64,000 nt of DNA from Gari tellinella (taxonomy: Eukaryota; Mollusca; Bivalvia; Cardiida; Psammobiidae), in contig OV277864.1 of assembly GCA_922989275.2 (NCBI GenBank), forward strand, positions 50,839,550-50,903,549, given 5' to 3'. Below the pieces are notes generated by a model. It was not told the DNA's origin, did no database searches, and was given only the letters and a program-made list of their open reading frames with translations. Positions 30,759 to 40,360 of the stretch are shown piece by piece. Made by a program: the position numbers and the translations under genes. Within the stretch, counting starts at the first letter, position 1. The number at the start of each line of letters is the position of its first letter.

Positions 30759-30920
30759 GAACCCACCTCAGGTCTAGATTCCAGCACTGCGTATGACATC
30801 ATGGTGTCTCTGCAGAAATACTGTAGCGTGTTTAACAAAACCATCGTCATCACAATACACCAGCCCTCCAGTAGGATCTACCACATGTTTGATAAACTCC
30901 TTGTGTTAGTAGAAGGCAAG
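30759..30920 (+). CDS. ABCG exon 4: catalytic E, D-loop and H-loop
   Basis: Acceptor 'gatatttcag', donor GGC AAG|gtaagt, phase 0 at both ends, 54 codons. It starts EPTSGLDSSTAYDIM: the catalytic glutamate after Walker B and the D-loop SGLD. It continues to KTIVITIHQPSSRIYHMF, with the H-loop histidine, and ends KLLVLVEGK. All NBD catalytic residues are therefore intact across exons 1-4. A family E MITE ends only 19 bp upstream, so the branch point must lie in or at the edge of that element. The final 46 bp of the exon plus 14 bp of intron are repeated downstream at 31262-31321. Confidence 0.97.
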
Positions 30921-30934
30921 GTAAGTCTAGTCAG

Positions 30935-31080
30935 GGTCCAAGGTTATAAAGCTTTTCAGTTGAGTCTAAAGTCGTTCTCAAGCATTTGATTTGTCAGATT
31001 TGAGCCTAGGCTCAAATCTGACCAATCAAATGCTTGAGAACACACTCAGACTCAGCTCAAACACTTTATAACCTTGGACC
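30935..31080. mobile_element. Family I foldback, 14 bp after exon 4
   Basis: GGTCCAAGGTTATAAAGC to CTTTATAACCTTGGACC, arms meeting at GAGCCTAGGCTC: nearly the whole 146 bp folds on itself. It sits inside the left end of a family B remnant. Confidence 0.9.
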
Positions 31081-31261
31081 CAGATAAGAGGAGTAAACTG
31101 AACAAATAAAAAAAAATCTGCAATCATTTTTTAGCACCAAACCCTATGATGTTACTTCTCATTTGAATCGTCTCTAAGAGACTATTCTTATGAGTAGTGA
31201 CACCATAGGGTTTAATCCAGAAATGAAGATTTTAGTTTTTGAAATACTTTCCACATTTTGA
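31081..31261 (-). mobile_element. Family B MITE remnant
   Basis: 'cagataagaggagtaaactg' to 'ctttccacattttgagatc'; its left tip (CAGGGTCC at 30932) is separated by the foldback. Confidence 0.8.
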
Positions 31262-31321
31262 GATCTACCACATGTTTGATAAACTCCTTGTGTTAGTAGA
31301 AGGTAAGGTAAGTCTAGTCAG
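31262..31321 (+). pseudogene. Duplicated end of ABCG exon 4 with intact donor
   Basis: A 60-bp copy of 30875-30934 (last 46 bp of exon 4 plus GTAAGT and 8 more intron bases) with one visible difference (GGC to GGT, synonymous). It has no acceptor of its own directly upstream. The following family B remnant is duplicated too, so the event looks like a tandem duplication of 'exon tail + donor + MITE', with a foldback element later inserted in the first copy. It is a decoy donor inside the intron. Confidence 0.9.
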
Positions 31322-31518
31322 AGCTAGCGCCAGATAAGAGCGAGTAAACTGAACAAATCCCAAACTTTTCTCACTCATTTTTTGCACCAAATCCTGTGGT
31401 GCTACTACTCATTAGAATCATCTTGAAGAGACGATTATTATGAGTAGTGACACTATAGGGTTTAATCCAGCAATTAAGATTCTAGTTTTTGAAATACATG
31501 TACTCCCCAAATCTCAAA
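31320..31518 (-). mobile_element. Family B MITE remnant, duplicated with exon 4 tail
   Basis: 'cagagctagcgccagataag' to 'ctccccaaatctcaaacc'; hairpin partly decayed. Confidence 0.82.
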
Positions 31519-31522
31519 CCAC

Positions 31523-31813
31523 TGGTACTTGACACATATTTAAAAAAAAAATTTTTTTTTACTCTATCTAAGATAATATAAAGAAAAGCTATACAATTTT
31601 GACATTATTAGACGGAATGTGATCAATTAAAAGTAAATATTGATAAATGAATCATTTCCCCAGGCACCACAAGAGAATATCGGTAATCTGGTTGATTTTA
31701 GCAGCAGTTTAAGTTGACAGTTTAGACTACCTGTTCGATTCCTGTTGTAAGTACCTTGTCTCTATATATTATACGATACTAGAGGTCTAAAAATTCAATA
31801 TATGTCAAGTACC
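31523..31813. mobile_element. Family M MITE
   Basis: GGTACTTGACACATATTT to ATATATGTCAAGTACC; an A-run followed by a T-run near the left end. Inside is unique-looking AT-rich DNA. Confidence 0.75.
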
Positions 31814-31848
31814 TGTGTCTAGAACTGGTCTGATGGAAAGCATTCACG

Positions 31849-32112
31849 TTAACCCATTACCCCATAGCTTATTTCTAGTTTTGAAGATATGTCACCACTT
31901 AAAACAGGTTGAAAGTAAAGCAGAATGTGCCTTAAGGCACATTCTGCTTTACTTTCAGCCTGTTTTAAGCTACCATCTTATAGAATATAGAAAATATTTC
32001 TTATGATACATATTAATGATTGTATTAATGATTGTATAGACTAGAACTACTTCCTTTAGTGGAGGAGTAAATCAAAGGCGTAAAAAGGCGTATTTATGGG
32101 GTAAAGGGTTAA
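31849..32112 (+). mobile_element. Family A MITE (unit 1)
   Basis: TTAACCCATTACCCCATAGC to 'tatggggtaaagggttaa'; perfect hairpin. A short internal duplication 'gattgtattaat'. Confidence 0.93.
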
Positions 32113-32142
32113 TGCTCCCTGTAGGAAGGTGAGGAAGGAAAT

Positions 32143-32346
32143 AAAGTAAAACCCGTCTTTTATGACCGTTAAAGTTTGTGAATTATATGGTGTTCAGCTT
32201 GGTGTCTGCTTAAAGCAAGGTGAGAGTAAAACAGAAAGCTCCCTAAGGAGCTTTCTGTTTTACTGTCACCTTGTTTAAAGCAGTCACCTGTTTTAAATTT
32301 CTGATAATTTACACAATTTAGTGGTCATAATAGAGAGGTTTTACTG
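32143..32346. mobile_element. Family C MITE (unit 1)
   Basis: 'aagtaaaacccgtcttttat' to TAGAGAGGTTTTACTG; complete hairpin AAAGCTCCCTAAGGAGCTTT. Confidence 0.9.
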
Positions 32347-32364
32347 TAGTATGTGTCAATTACA

Positions 32365-32580
32365 AACAGTGTACCTAGAAAGAGTACACTTGTCTTATGC
32401 AAACAGTGTAGAATCAGATCAGACAACGTTGACTCTGATCAAAGCAAAAGGAGCTCACTGATCAGGGCATGCACTGTTTGTTATTTTGCAATACATGTAT
32501 ATTGTAAAAGTCAACCCTAGAATAAAGTAAATAATTTAATTAGAAGCTAAAATTTTCCATTTGATGTTTCAGGAAATAAT
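32365..32580 (-). mobile_element. Family D-like remnant (unit 1)
   Basis: 'aacagtgtacctagaaagag' to 'gatgtttcaggaaataat'; one hairpin arm altered. This is the empty version of the site filled at 33431. Confidence 0.7.
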
Positions 32581-32856
32581 AAGTATACAAGAAATAGGAT
32601 TCAGACTTCTTCCAATTATGGAAATTTACAAACCATAGCCTCAAGGTCCAAGTCATTTATGGACATACAGTGCTCCCTCTCTTCAATGACACCCAATGGG
32701 AGACACAGATTGTGTGCTTTGTTTGGAGGGTTTCGTTATAGGGAGGGAAATTTGCTAATATTTGCAAACAGCTTGCGTCACGCGGCTTCTGATCTGAATG
32801 CAAGCTGTTTGCCATCCTTCATAATGTTTGTTTTATCAAACAGTCTAATATGTAAC

Positions 32857-33108
32857 TTAACCCATTACCCCATAGCTTATTTCTAGTTTTGAAGATATGT
32901 CACCACTTAAAACAGGTTGAAAGTAAAGCAGAATGTGCCTTATGGCACATTCTGCTTTACTTTCAGCCTGTTTTAAGCTACCATCTGCTAGAATATAGAA
33001 AATATTTCTTATGATACATATTAATGATTGTATAAACTAGAACTACTTTCTTTAGTGGAGGAGTAAATCAAAGGCGTAAAAAGGCGTATTTATGGGGTAA
33101 TGGGTTAA
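32857..33108 (+). mobile_element. Family A MITE (unit 2)
   Basis: Same as unit 1, with ends TTAACCCATTACCCCATAGC and TATGGGGTAATGGGTTAA. Confidence 0.93.
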
Positions 33109-33139
33109 TGCTCCCTGTAGGAAGGTGAGGAAGGAAATA

Positions 33140-33329
33140 CAGTAAAACCCGTCTTTTATGACCGTTAAAGTTTGTGAATTATAAGGTGTTCAGGTTGGTG
33201 TCTGCTTAAAGCAAGGTGACAGTAAAACAGAAAGCTCCTTTACTGTCACCTTGTTTAAAGCAGTCACCTGTTTTAAATTTCTGATAATTTACACAATTTA
33301 GTGGTCATAATAGAGAGGTTTTACTGTAG
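33140..33329. mobile_element. Family C MITE (unit 2), hairpin tip lost
   Basis: 'acagaaagctcctttactgt' shows loss of the distal hairpin relative to unit 1. Confidence 0.9.
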
Positions 33330-33430
33330 TTTGTGTCAATTACAAACAGTGTACCTAGAAAGAGTACACTTGTCGTATGCAAACAGTGTAGAATCAGATC
33401 AGACAGCGTTAACTCTGATCAAAGCAAAAG

Positions 33431-33689
33431 TCAGGCCCATAGGAAGCAAAATTGGATTGGGGGGGCACACTCTATATTAGTCACTCAACATTGGGGGGGC
33501 ACCACCGATTTTTTGTCTTTTGACAACGTTTTTTTTTTTTTTTGGTTGTGCGTTAAATTTTAGGTAAAAACAAGCGTTTATAGGCCTTTTTTAGTACAAA
33601 TATATAAAAATTTGCTTGCTTACTATAATTGGCAAAATTATTGAGGGGGCACGGCTCCCCCCTTGCCCCCCCTGTTCCTAGGGGCCTGA
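33431..33689. mobile_element. 259-bp insertion with TCAGGCCC ends and 3-bp target copy
   Basis: TCAGGCCCATAGGAAG to CCTAGGGGCCTGA; G-rich 'ggattgggggggcacac' and C-rich 'gcacggctcccccc' sections. AAG on both sides; unit 1 gives the empty site 'gcaaaaggagctc'. 8-bp inverted ends plus a 3-bp copy suggest a DNA transposon (CACTA/EnSpm- or PIF-like), though the type is not clear. Confidence 0.88.
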
Positions 33690-34096
33690 AAGGAGCCCAC
33701 TGATCAGGGCCTGCACTGTTTGTTATTTTGCAATATATTGTAAAAGTCAACCCAAGAATGAAGTAAATAATTTAATTAGAAGCTAAAATTTTCCATTTGA
33801 TGTTTCAGGAAATAATAAGTATACAAGAAATAGGATTCAGACTTCTTCCAATTATGGAAATTTACAAACCATAGCCTCAAGGTCCAAGTCATTTATGGAC
33901 ATACAGTGCTCCCTCTCTTTAATGACACCCATTGGGAGACACAGATTGTGTGCATTGTTTGGAGGGTTTCGTTATAGGGAGGGAAATTTGCTAATATTTG
34001 CATACAGCTTGCTTCATGCGGCTTCTGATCTGAATTCAAGCTGTTTGCCATCCTTCATAATGTTTGTTTTATCAAAAAGTCCAATATGTAACTTTA

Positions 34097-34480
34097 TAAC
34101 ATAACAGACGGTGTGAGCGTTGAATAACACCCGTTGTTTAAATGTCATATATAACTAGTTAAATAACTATGCAAATGAGTTACGCTACGACGTCGTTACT
34201 TGTGATGTCATTAAAATGCGTTCTATGCGTTCAATTTCCAACGTCTTCTTTCCATCATGTAGATTCAATTCATATATTTAGGTGTAATTAATCAATATTA
34301 GATCTACATGAAAGTGCTTATTAATACATATAATAACATAAACATTATGCTAGTGAACGGGGTTAATTTGGAACAACTTTTTTCCTGTATAGATCTACTT
34401 ATATCGGGCTTAGCATTCACTTGACCTCAAAGGCTGCTATAAATAACTTTTCTAGGTTATGTTATAAAAAGAATATAACA
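34097..34480. other. No recognised feature
   Basis: Non-repetitive by eye; 'gctacgacgtcgttacttgt' near 34191 resembles CRE-like words but proves nothing. Confidence 0.3.
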
Positions 34481-34481
34481 T

Positions 34482-34606
34482 TCGTGTTAATAATTTATTG
34501 GATTTATCAAACTCGTCGTTTTAGAAAACGATAAAAACTCGGCAAAGCCTCGTTTTTATCGTTTTCTAAAAGACTCATTTAATAAATCCAATAAATTATG
34601 AACACT
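34482..34606. mobile_element. Foldback element
   Basis: 'taataatttattggatttat' pairs with 'aaatccaataaattatgaac'; the inner arms 'gttttagaaaacgataaaaa' meet at 'ctcggcaaagcctcg'. Almost the whole 125 bp is palindromic. Confidence 0.85.
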
Positions 34607-34676
34607 CATGTAATATCCAATATTTGCGGAAAAACAGCAGACGACAATATTTCAGCAGTGAAAGAGTTAGACATAT

Positions 34677-34880
34677 AGTAAAACCTCTCTATTACGACCA
34701 CTAAAGCGAATTATAATTCATTGTATAAAAGACAGGTGATAGCTTAAATCAAGTTGACACTGAAACAGAAAGCTCCTAAAGGAGCTTTCTGTTTCACTGT
34801 CACCTTGCTTTAAGCAGTCACCTGTCTTAAACATGCACTAATCAACAAAAATGTGTGGCCTTTATAGAGAGGTTCTACTG
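34677..34880. mobile_element. Family C MITE
   Basis: 'agtaaaacctctctattacg' to 'tagagaggttctactg'; hairpin AAAGCTCCTAAAGGAGCTTT complete. Confidence 0.92.
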
Positions 34881-34884
34881 TAAT

Positions 34885-34972
34885 TTGTCTATATGGGGAA
34901 CAACGGCAAACTTTGTTGTAAAGATGGAGTCGATTGTAAGGAGGTCGGTTGTAGGGAGGGAGCACTGTATTA
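34885..34972. mobile_element. Family P right end (TA-type)
   Basis: 'gtaaggaggtcggttgtagg' and GAGGGAGCACTGTA. Family P ends CAGTGCTCCCTC; relatives at 32667, 48692 and 60184. Confidence 0.6.
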
Positions 34973-35171
34973 TTAATGGCTTGGTTATATGCTTTTGATG
35001 ATGTCTCAGTTTCATACTGTAATCCATATATAACCTTACATAGACTATTATCATAATCTTTTGAAGCTCCTCAAAGTTCACATAAAGGCCAGTGTCATTT
35101 AAAGACGTTGGTTGAATGTTCAGTTGGTCCTTCCCCGCAAAGATGAAAGTGCAAATCACCAATATTCAACC

Positions 35172-35545
35172 CTGTAGCGTGTTCAATTACCATTGTTTGC
35201 TGTTAAGGTTAGCAGTTTGTGCCCCGTGTGCAGCTTGCAGTGTACAGTAGAGAAAACATTTTCTTTCCAAATAACCGTGTTAACGCTTAAACTATTATTT
35301 TCATTGCAAACAGTTTGGAGCCAGATCAGACGCCGGGTTACCCGGCATCTGATCAGGCTCCAAACAGTTTGTCACTCAGAATAAAACTGCTAGTCAGAAT
35401 TGTAAAAAAGTTGTCATTTTCTACATTTCATTGCAATGCGTTTCCATTTGAAGGGAAGAATAACGTTTTCTCCACCGTATGTCAGACGGGTAGCCAACTC
35501 GCAATCGATGGCCATCGATTTCTTTACTGAACTCATCACTGTTCA
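35172..35545 (+). mobile_element. Family F element
   Basis: Left 'ctgtagcgtgttcaattacc', then 'gtacagtagagaaaacattt', a perfect-looking hairpin CAAACAGTTTGGAGCCAGAT..CGGGTTACCCGG.. (35307-35371), then 'gcaatgcgtttccatttgaa' and 'gtagccaactcgcaatcgat'. The longer reversed copy is at 52255-53011. Confidence 0.75.
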
Positions 35546-35624
35546 GCACTGTAATCAGCATAAAGAAGATGTAAATAAAGCAGATAGCTCTTATAGGAGC
35601 TTTCTGCTTTACTTTCATAATGCT

Positions 35625-36092
35625 TTAACCCTTTACTACATAGCCTGTTTTCTAAGTTTTAAAGACAGGCGACCACTTAAAGCAGGTTGAAAGTAAAGAG
35701 GAATGTGCTTTATACAGCACACTTTCAACCTGCTTTAAGCTAAGTTATAATTCATCTGCAAGAATATATAAAATATTTCTTATGGTGCATATTCCTGACT
35801 TTATAAACTGGGGCTTATAATTTCTGGATTGGAGGAATAGATTAACCCTTAGCCTGCCACTCACGACTATAGCTCCATATGCAAACAGCTTGGATCCAGA
35901 TGAGAAGCCGAGTAACTCGGCGTCTCATCCGGATCCAAGCTGTTTGACACTCGGACAACATTTTCAGCAATATTGAGCAACTTTGAAGCACTTTGAAACT
36001 TGAAGCAGACGAGAAATATAGCAGACAACAATTTAGTTGGCGGGCTAAGGGTTAAAGGCGTTAAAATGTATATCTATGGAGAAAAATGTTAA
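35625..36092 (+). mobile_element. Family A MITE with a nested E2
   Basis: TTAACCCTTTACTACATAG to 'ggagaaaaatgttaa'. Its 'aatagattaaaggcg' is interrupted exactly at TTAA by the E2 element. Confidence 0.92.
35843..36055 (+). mobile_element. Family E2 MITE nested at a TTAA of family A
   Basis: TTAACCCTTAGCCTGCCACT to TGGCGGGCTAAGGGTTAA; palindrome CAAACAGCTTGGATCCAGAT..GAGTAACTCGGCG... Both flanking TTAA belong to the host site. Confidence 0.95.
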
Positions 36093-36107
36093 GCTGTTGC
36101 CAACTAG

Positions 36108-36288
36108 TATTTAAAGACATCTCCTGACCTACTTTCCGTGATAATCCCTATACCCGCAGCTCCCTGGTGAAAAGCATGACTTTCATGCTTACCTGTATTA
36201 CTGTGAGTCAATGAAGTGCCTCATGTGAGGCCCAAACCTTATATTCGATAGTTTGGTTAGTAAACCACACTGAGGAAATGTCTTTAAA
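36108..36288. mobile_element. Family Q repeat
   Basis: 'atttaaagacatctcctgac' to 'tgaggaaatgtctttaaaac' with inner 'tgatagtttggttag'-like text; relative at 62427-62730. Confidence 0.6.
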
Positions 36289-36389
36289 ACCATCTATAAG
36301 AGGTGATTAAAAGGCCATGGAACTGTTTTCTTCCATGTAGGAATAAAATCAAGCTGTAAAAAAGGCATATTTATTGAACAATGGGCTAA

Positions 36390-36585
36390 AAACACTATTT
36401 TATGGTGTCGCCTGCTGTTACAAGGCAGAGGTGACACTTAGGGATCACTTTTCCTGCGTTTGTCTGTCTATCCGTCACGCATGTCTGTCACGCTTTTTTG
36501 TGTCACACCTCATAACTCCTGTTCTACTGAAGCTTTTAAGATGAAACTTAATTTATGGAAAGAGCTTGACAAATCCTTTACTTTC
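36390..36585 (+). mobile_element. GGTGACAC-type repeat fragment
   Basis: 'acaaggcagaggtgacactt', a 'gtctgtctatccg' tract and 'cataactcctgttctactga'; a module of this kind is also inside family N copy 1 (15918-16138). Confidence 0.55.
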
Positions 36586-36780
36586 AACCTGCTTTAAGTG
36601 GTCACTTATCTTCAAAACTAGAAACAGGCTATGGGGTAAAGGGTTAAAGCAAGTCGAAACATCCTGCTTTACTTTCTTCTATTACCATCTGCTAGGATAT
36701 AGAAAGTATTTCTTATGGTACATATTTATGGCTGGATGAATAAATTAAAGGCGTAAAAAGGTGTATCTATGATGAAGAGG
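36580..36780. mobile_element. Rearranged family A pieces
   Basis: 'tttcaacctgctttaagtgg' to 'tatggggtaaagggttaa' (minus-type end), then pieces of the right half ('ggcgtaaaaaggtgtatcta'). Confidence 0.7.
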
Positions 36781-36805
36781 ATAACTGTTAACAGAATTAG
36801 CGGTG

Positions 36806-36991
36806 AGTTAGCTTGCATTCGTAAACATTCGCAAACACTGAATAAATCCACTCATTTAGCAACAAACCCTATGGTGTTACTACTCATTAGAATCGTCTCT
36901 TAGAGACGATTCTAATGAGTAGTGACACCATAGGGTTTAAAGCAGAAATAAAGATTTAGTTTTTGAAATACTCCTCTTATCTGGAGCCCTG
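36806..36991 (-). mobile_element. Family B MITE, left tip lost
   Basis: Hairpin 'accctatggtgttactactc' complete; right end CTTATCTGGAGCCCTG. Confidence 0.88.
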
Positions 36992-37070
36992 CATGTAATG
37001 TGATATAGAAACTGATAATAGATTGACACTCATGCTCTTTAGGTTTCTTCAATTTAATGATGCAGAAATC

Positions 37071-37309
37071 TTAACCCATTACCCCATACAACTTTAATTT
37101 ATTCCTCCACTAAAGAAAAAAATTCTACATTATATAGGTCAAGGAAATGATTTATAAGAAACATTATCTATATTCTGGCAGATGACAGCTTAAAGCAGGC
37201 TGAAAGTAATGCAGAATGTGCCTTAAGGCAAATTCTGATTTACTTTCAGCCTGCTTTATGTAGACACTTGTTTTCAAAACTAGAAACAGGCTATGGGGTA
37301 ATGGGTTAA
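37071..37309 (-). mobile_element. Family A MITE
   Basis: TTAACCCATTACCCCATACA to TATGGGGTAATGGGTTAA; slightly decayed hairpin. Confidence 0.92.
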
Positions 37310-37379
37310 TACATGTATATAACAACGACAATTTCAAAGCAGACGATACATATGTATATTCATAACGAAAGTATAAGAT

Positions 37380-37602
37380 TTAACCCTTTACCTGATAGCC
37401 TGTTTCTAGTATTGAAGATATGTGACTACTTAAAGCAGGTTGAAAGTAAAGCAGAATGTGCCTGCTTTAAGCTATAATATGCTAGAATATAGAAAATATT
37501 CCCTATAATATATATTCATGACTGATTAAATTGGAACTATTTTCTTCAGCGGAAGAATAAATCATATTCGCTAAAAGGCGCTTCTATGGGGGAAAGGGTT
37601 AA
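37380..37602 (+). mobile_element. Family A MITE, hairpin arm deleted
   Basis: TTAACCCTTTACCTGATAG to 'gggggaaagggttaa'; 'gcagaatgtg|cctgctttaagc' marks the deletion. Confidence 0.9.
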
Positions 37603-37965
37603 AATGTTTTGTGATCACTTGGCTTAGTTCATACGATATGGGGTAATTTGTTGCGGCAGACAGTCAACCTACCATTGAATAAGTCCATGTGCACTTAGTT
37701 AAATTATTGTCTGTTGCTGTTACAAAACTAGAATTTTCTACAATTTCTTTTCAAAAAGTGATTAGTGTTAAACATTTTTGATCCTGATGAGACGCTGAGT
37801 TACTCTGCGTTTGATCACATGCTATAAATATACGGGTACCTTTTTTTGAGTGGTCACGTAGTACAAGTTTGGGTGACTGTCCTCGGGTGTATAAGGTGAG
37901 TGACCTTGTTCAAAATGCTGTCACATAAAATCAATATATCACCGGTAGTCCATTTATTCCTGGAT
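37603..37965. other. No intact feature
   Basis: One decayed CAAACAG-type piece ('tttttgatcctgatgagacg', 37773-37815). Otherwise nothing. Confidence 0.3.
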
Positions 37966-37969
37966 AATA

Positions 37970-38164
37970 CAGTGCACCAGATAAGGGTAGTTTTTCATAA
38001 ACTAAAATCTTTATTTCTGAATTAAACCCTATGGTGTCACTACTCATTAGAATCGTCTCGAAGAGACGATTCTAATGAGTAGTAACACCATAGGATTTGG
38101 TGCTTAAAAGAGTGAGAAAATGTTGAATTTGTTGAAATAACTACCTCTTATATCTGGAGCCCTG
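37970..38164 (+). mobile_element. Family B MITE with 6-bp target copies
   Basis: CAGTGCACCAGATAAG to 'atatctggagccctg'; perfect hairpin. ATAATA at 37964-37969 and 38165-38170. Confidence 0.92.
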
Positions 38165-38261
38165 ATAATAGATATTTTCTCCAGTGGAGTAATAATTTGA
38201 GGATGCAAAAGATGTATCTATAATACTGCATAATGACTCTTTTTACAGCTTTACCCCTTTT

Positions 38262-38640
38262 CACAACTATACATAATGCTGATAGAAAGCGGACATAACT
38301 GCCACAGTACAGTGATTACCCAGGGCTGCAGATAAGAGGGAGTTTTCCGAACAAATCCAACATTTTCTCACTCATTTCAGCACCAAATCCTATGGTGTTA
38401 CTACTCATTAGAATCCTCTCAAAGAGAGGATTCTAATGAGTAGTGACAACATAGGGTTTAAAGCAGAAATAAAGGTTTTAGTTTTTGAAAAACTCCCCTT
38501 ATCTGGAGCCCTGTAATACATTTGCAAACAATTTGCTGTGTCTCATCAGGATCAAAAGTGTTTGACACTCTGACCCTGTTTTTGAAAATTGTATTTTAAG
38601 AAAGTAGCAGAAAACAAATTACCCAGCATGCAAAGAGTTC
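38262..38640 (+). mobile_element. Family E MITE split by a family B insertion
   Basis: 'atgctgatagaaagcggaca' to 'gtgattacc', then B, then 'tttgcaaacaatttg' to 'agcatgcaaagagttc'. Most of its hairpin is lost. Confidence 0.82.
38331..38513 (-). mobile_element. Family B MITE nested in family E
   Basis: CAGGGCTGCAGATAAGAGG to CTTATCTGGAGCCCTG; flanks ATTACC and AATACA could be decayed 6-bp copies. Confidence 0.9.
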
Positions 38641-38785
38641 AAACATTCAGCTATTGCACAGCGATGAGTTCAGTAAGGAAATCGATGTCATTTGATAGCA
38701 ATCGATTGCGAGTTGGCTACCGGTCTGAAATACAGTGGAGAAAAACAATCGTTCAAAGGCAAACGCATTGCAATTTTTAACAATT
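38640..38785 (-). mobile_element. Family F fragment
   Basis: 'gcgatgagttcagtaaggaa', 'gcgagttggctaccggtctg' and 'ggcaaacgcattgcaat', matching 52300-52420. Confidence 0.75.
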
Positions 38786-38942
38786 TTGACTACCAATTTT
38801 ACTGGTATGTTCAACTTAATCGAGTTCTAGATATCAGAGTTTGACTGTAGTACTTTCCACAACAAAAGCACCATAAATATTATATTGTCCTCAAGAGAAC
38901 CACCATTGAAATTCATTGATGATGTTGAAAATATGTGATGGC

Positions 38943-39193
38943 TTAACTCTTTCCTCCCTGAAACTTTAAATGGACAATTCCAGTTTCCATTTTAGTCTAG
39001 TCCATTTCTGACTTTTAAGGGTTGTTTTTGTGAATGTTTGGCATTGTGACAAACAGTGAAGACCCTGATCAGAGGGCTCCTTTCGGAGCCCTCTGATCAG
39101 GGTCTTCACTGTTTGCATAGGACAAGTGTACTATTCACATGTACACTGTTTGAAAAGCACGCCTATATGCGGGACTAGGGTTCAAAGAGTTAA
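38943..39193 (+). mobile_element. Family D MITE, near-consensus
   Basis: TTAACTCTTTCCTCCCTGAA to TAGGGTTCAAAGAGTTAA; perfect hairpin GGGCTCCTTTCGGAGCCC. Confidence 0.95.
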
Positions 39194-39249
39194 AGCAAAA
39201 TGAAAGTAAATAGAACGCTCAAAGATGAGCTTTCTGCTTTGTTTTCATC

Positions 39250-39455
39250 TTCTTGTAACATATTACACAATGGCCTGTTTCTAGTTTTGAAGACAGGTGA
39301 GCATTTAAAGGAGGTTCACTTTCAGCCTGCTTTAAGTGATATAGAAAATACTTCTTATGGTACATATTTGTGTCTATATAAAGTAAAAAACAATTTTCTT
39401 CAGTGGAGGAATAAATAAGAGGTGTAAAAAGGCATTGTTATAAAGTAATGTGTTA
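39250..39455 (+). mobile_element. Family A MITE, strongly decayed
   Basis: 'aatggcctgtttctagtttt' to 'ataaagtaatgtgtta'; hairpin missing. Confidence 0.7.
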
Positions 39456-39470
39456 TACATCCAGCTGCCT

Positions 39471-39992
39471 TTAAAGTGACTTGCAATCAGATGGTGTATT
39501 TGCAAAAATATAAGAAAATACTCAAATAAAACCAAATGTGTAGCATTATTGTGCATTTGGCATTAGAAAAATATGATCAGTCTTAAAACACATTCTAGAA
39601 AAGTCTTCAAATCTTAGTTTTTTAGATATTTTACATCATTTTATACGTGGGCATCGAAAGACTTTATAGAAATTGATAATGGGCTCAGGCATAAACACTA
39701 GCAGAATTATGTACTCTTCATCGATACACACTGAAGTATGTTAAATCGATACCAAAGATAGGAATAGGCCGGTGGTCGAGTGGGCTTAGTGGTTGACTTA
39801 TTTTGCTACTCTATCCCCACATACGGGTCCCTGGTTCGAATCCCACCAGAGCTCAATATTTTTTTTTATTGAAATACATTTTTTAAACAGATTTTTTTAT
39901 CCTAAACTAATTCTTACCCGTTTATATAAGCGTTTGACATATATTTACAAATTACTATTTTTAATGCTAAATCTGGTTGGGAGTCGCTTTAA
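39471..39992 (+). mobile_element. Family G copy 2 with tRNA-like module
   Basis: TTAAAGTGACTTGCAATC to 'ggttgggagtcgctttaa'. The tRNA-like part at about 39765-39850 has B-box TGGTTCGAATCCC and A-box-like 'gtcgagtgggcttagtgg'. Confidence 0.88.
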
Positions 39993-40008
39993 CACACAGG
40001 AATATAGG

Positions 40009-40221
40009 TTAACCCTTAGCCCGCCACTCACGACTATAGCTCCATATGCAAACAGCTTGGATCCGGATGAGACGCCCAGTAACTTGGCGTCTCATCCGGA
40101 TCCAAGCTGTTTGACACTCGGACAACATTTTCAGCAATTTTGAGCAACTTTGAAGCACTTTGAAACTTGAAGCAGACAAGAAATATAGCAGACGACATTT
40201 ATTTGGCGGGCTAAGGGTTAA
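40009..40221 (+). mobile_element. Family E2 MITE
   Basis: TTAACCCTTAGCCCGCCA to TGGCGGGCTAAGGGTTAA; nearly identical to the copy at 35843. Confidence 0.95.
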
Positions 40222-40360
40222 TTACATGCATGTTTGCTATTGAGGGGAACAATAATGTTTGTTCCTTTCAGTGTAAACAGTTGATTAAAACACATACAAT
40301 ACTATTAGTAGTGTATGTACAAGTATTATAGCAGTGATCCCTTAAGGCTAGACTATTGAT

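Larger units (their letters stand above)
31849..34093. repeat. Tandem duplication of a composite A-C-D repeat block
   Basis: Unit 1 (31849-32856, about 1.0 kb) and unit 2 (32857-34093) have the same order: family A, 'gctccctgtaggaaggtgag', family C, D-like segment, 'ggacatacagtgctccctct' and a short hairpin. Unit 2 additionally carries a 259-bp insertion at 33431-33689 and has lost the tip of its C hairpin. Confidence 0.93.

Noticed and set aside
35172..35690. Several short open frames on both strands
   Set aside because: They lie in family F, an A/C hairpin fragment and their borders; frames conflict and no domain is seen.
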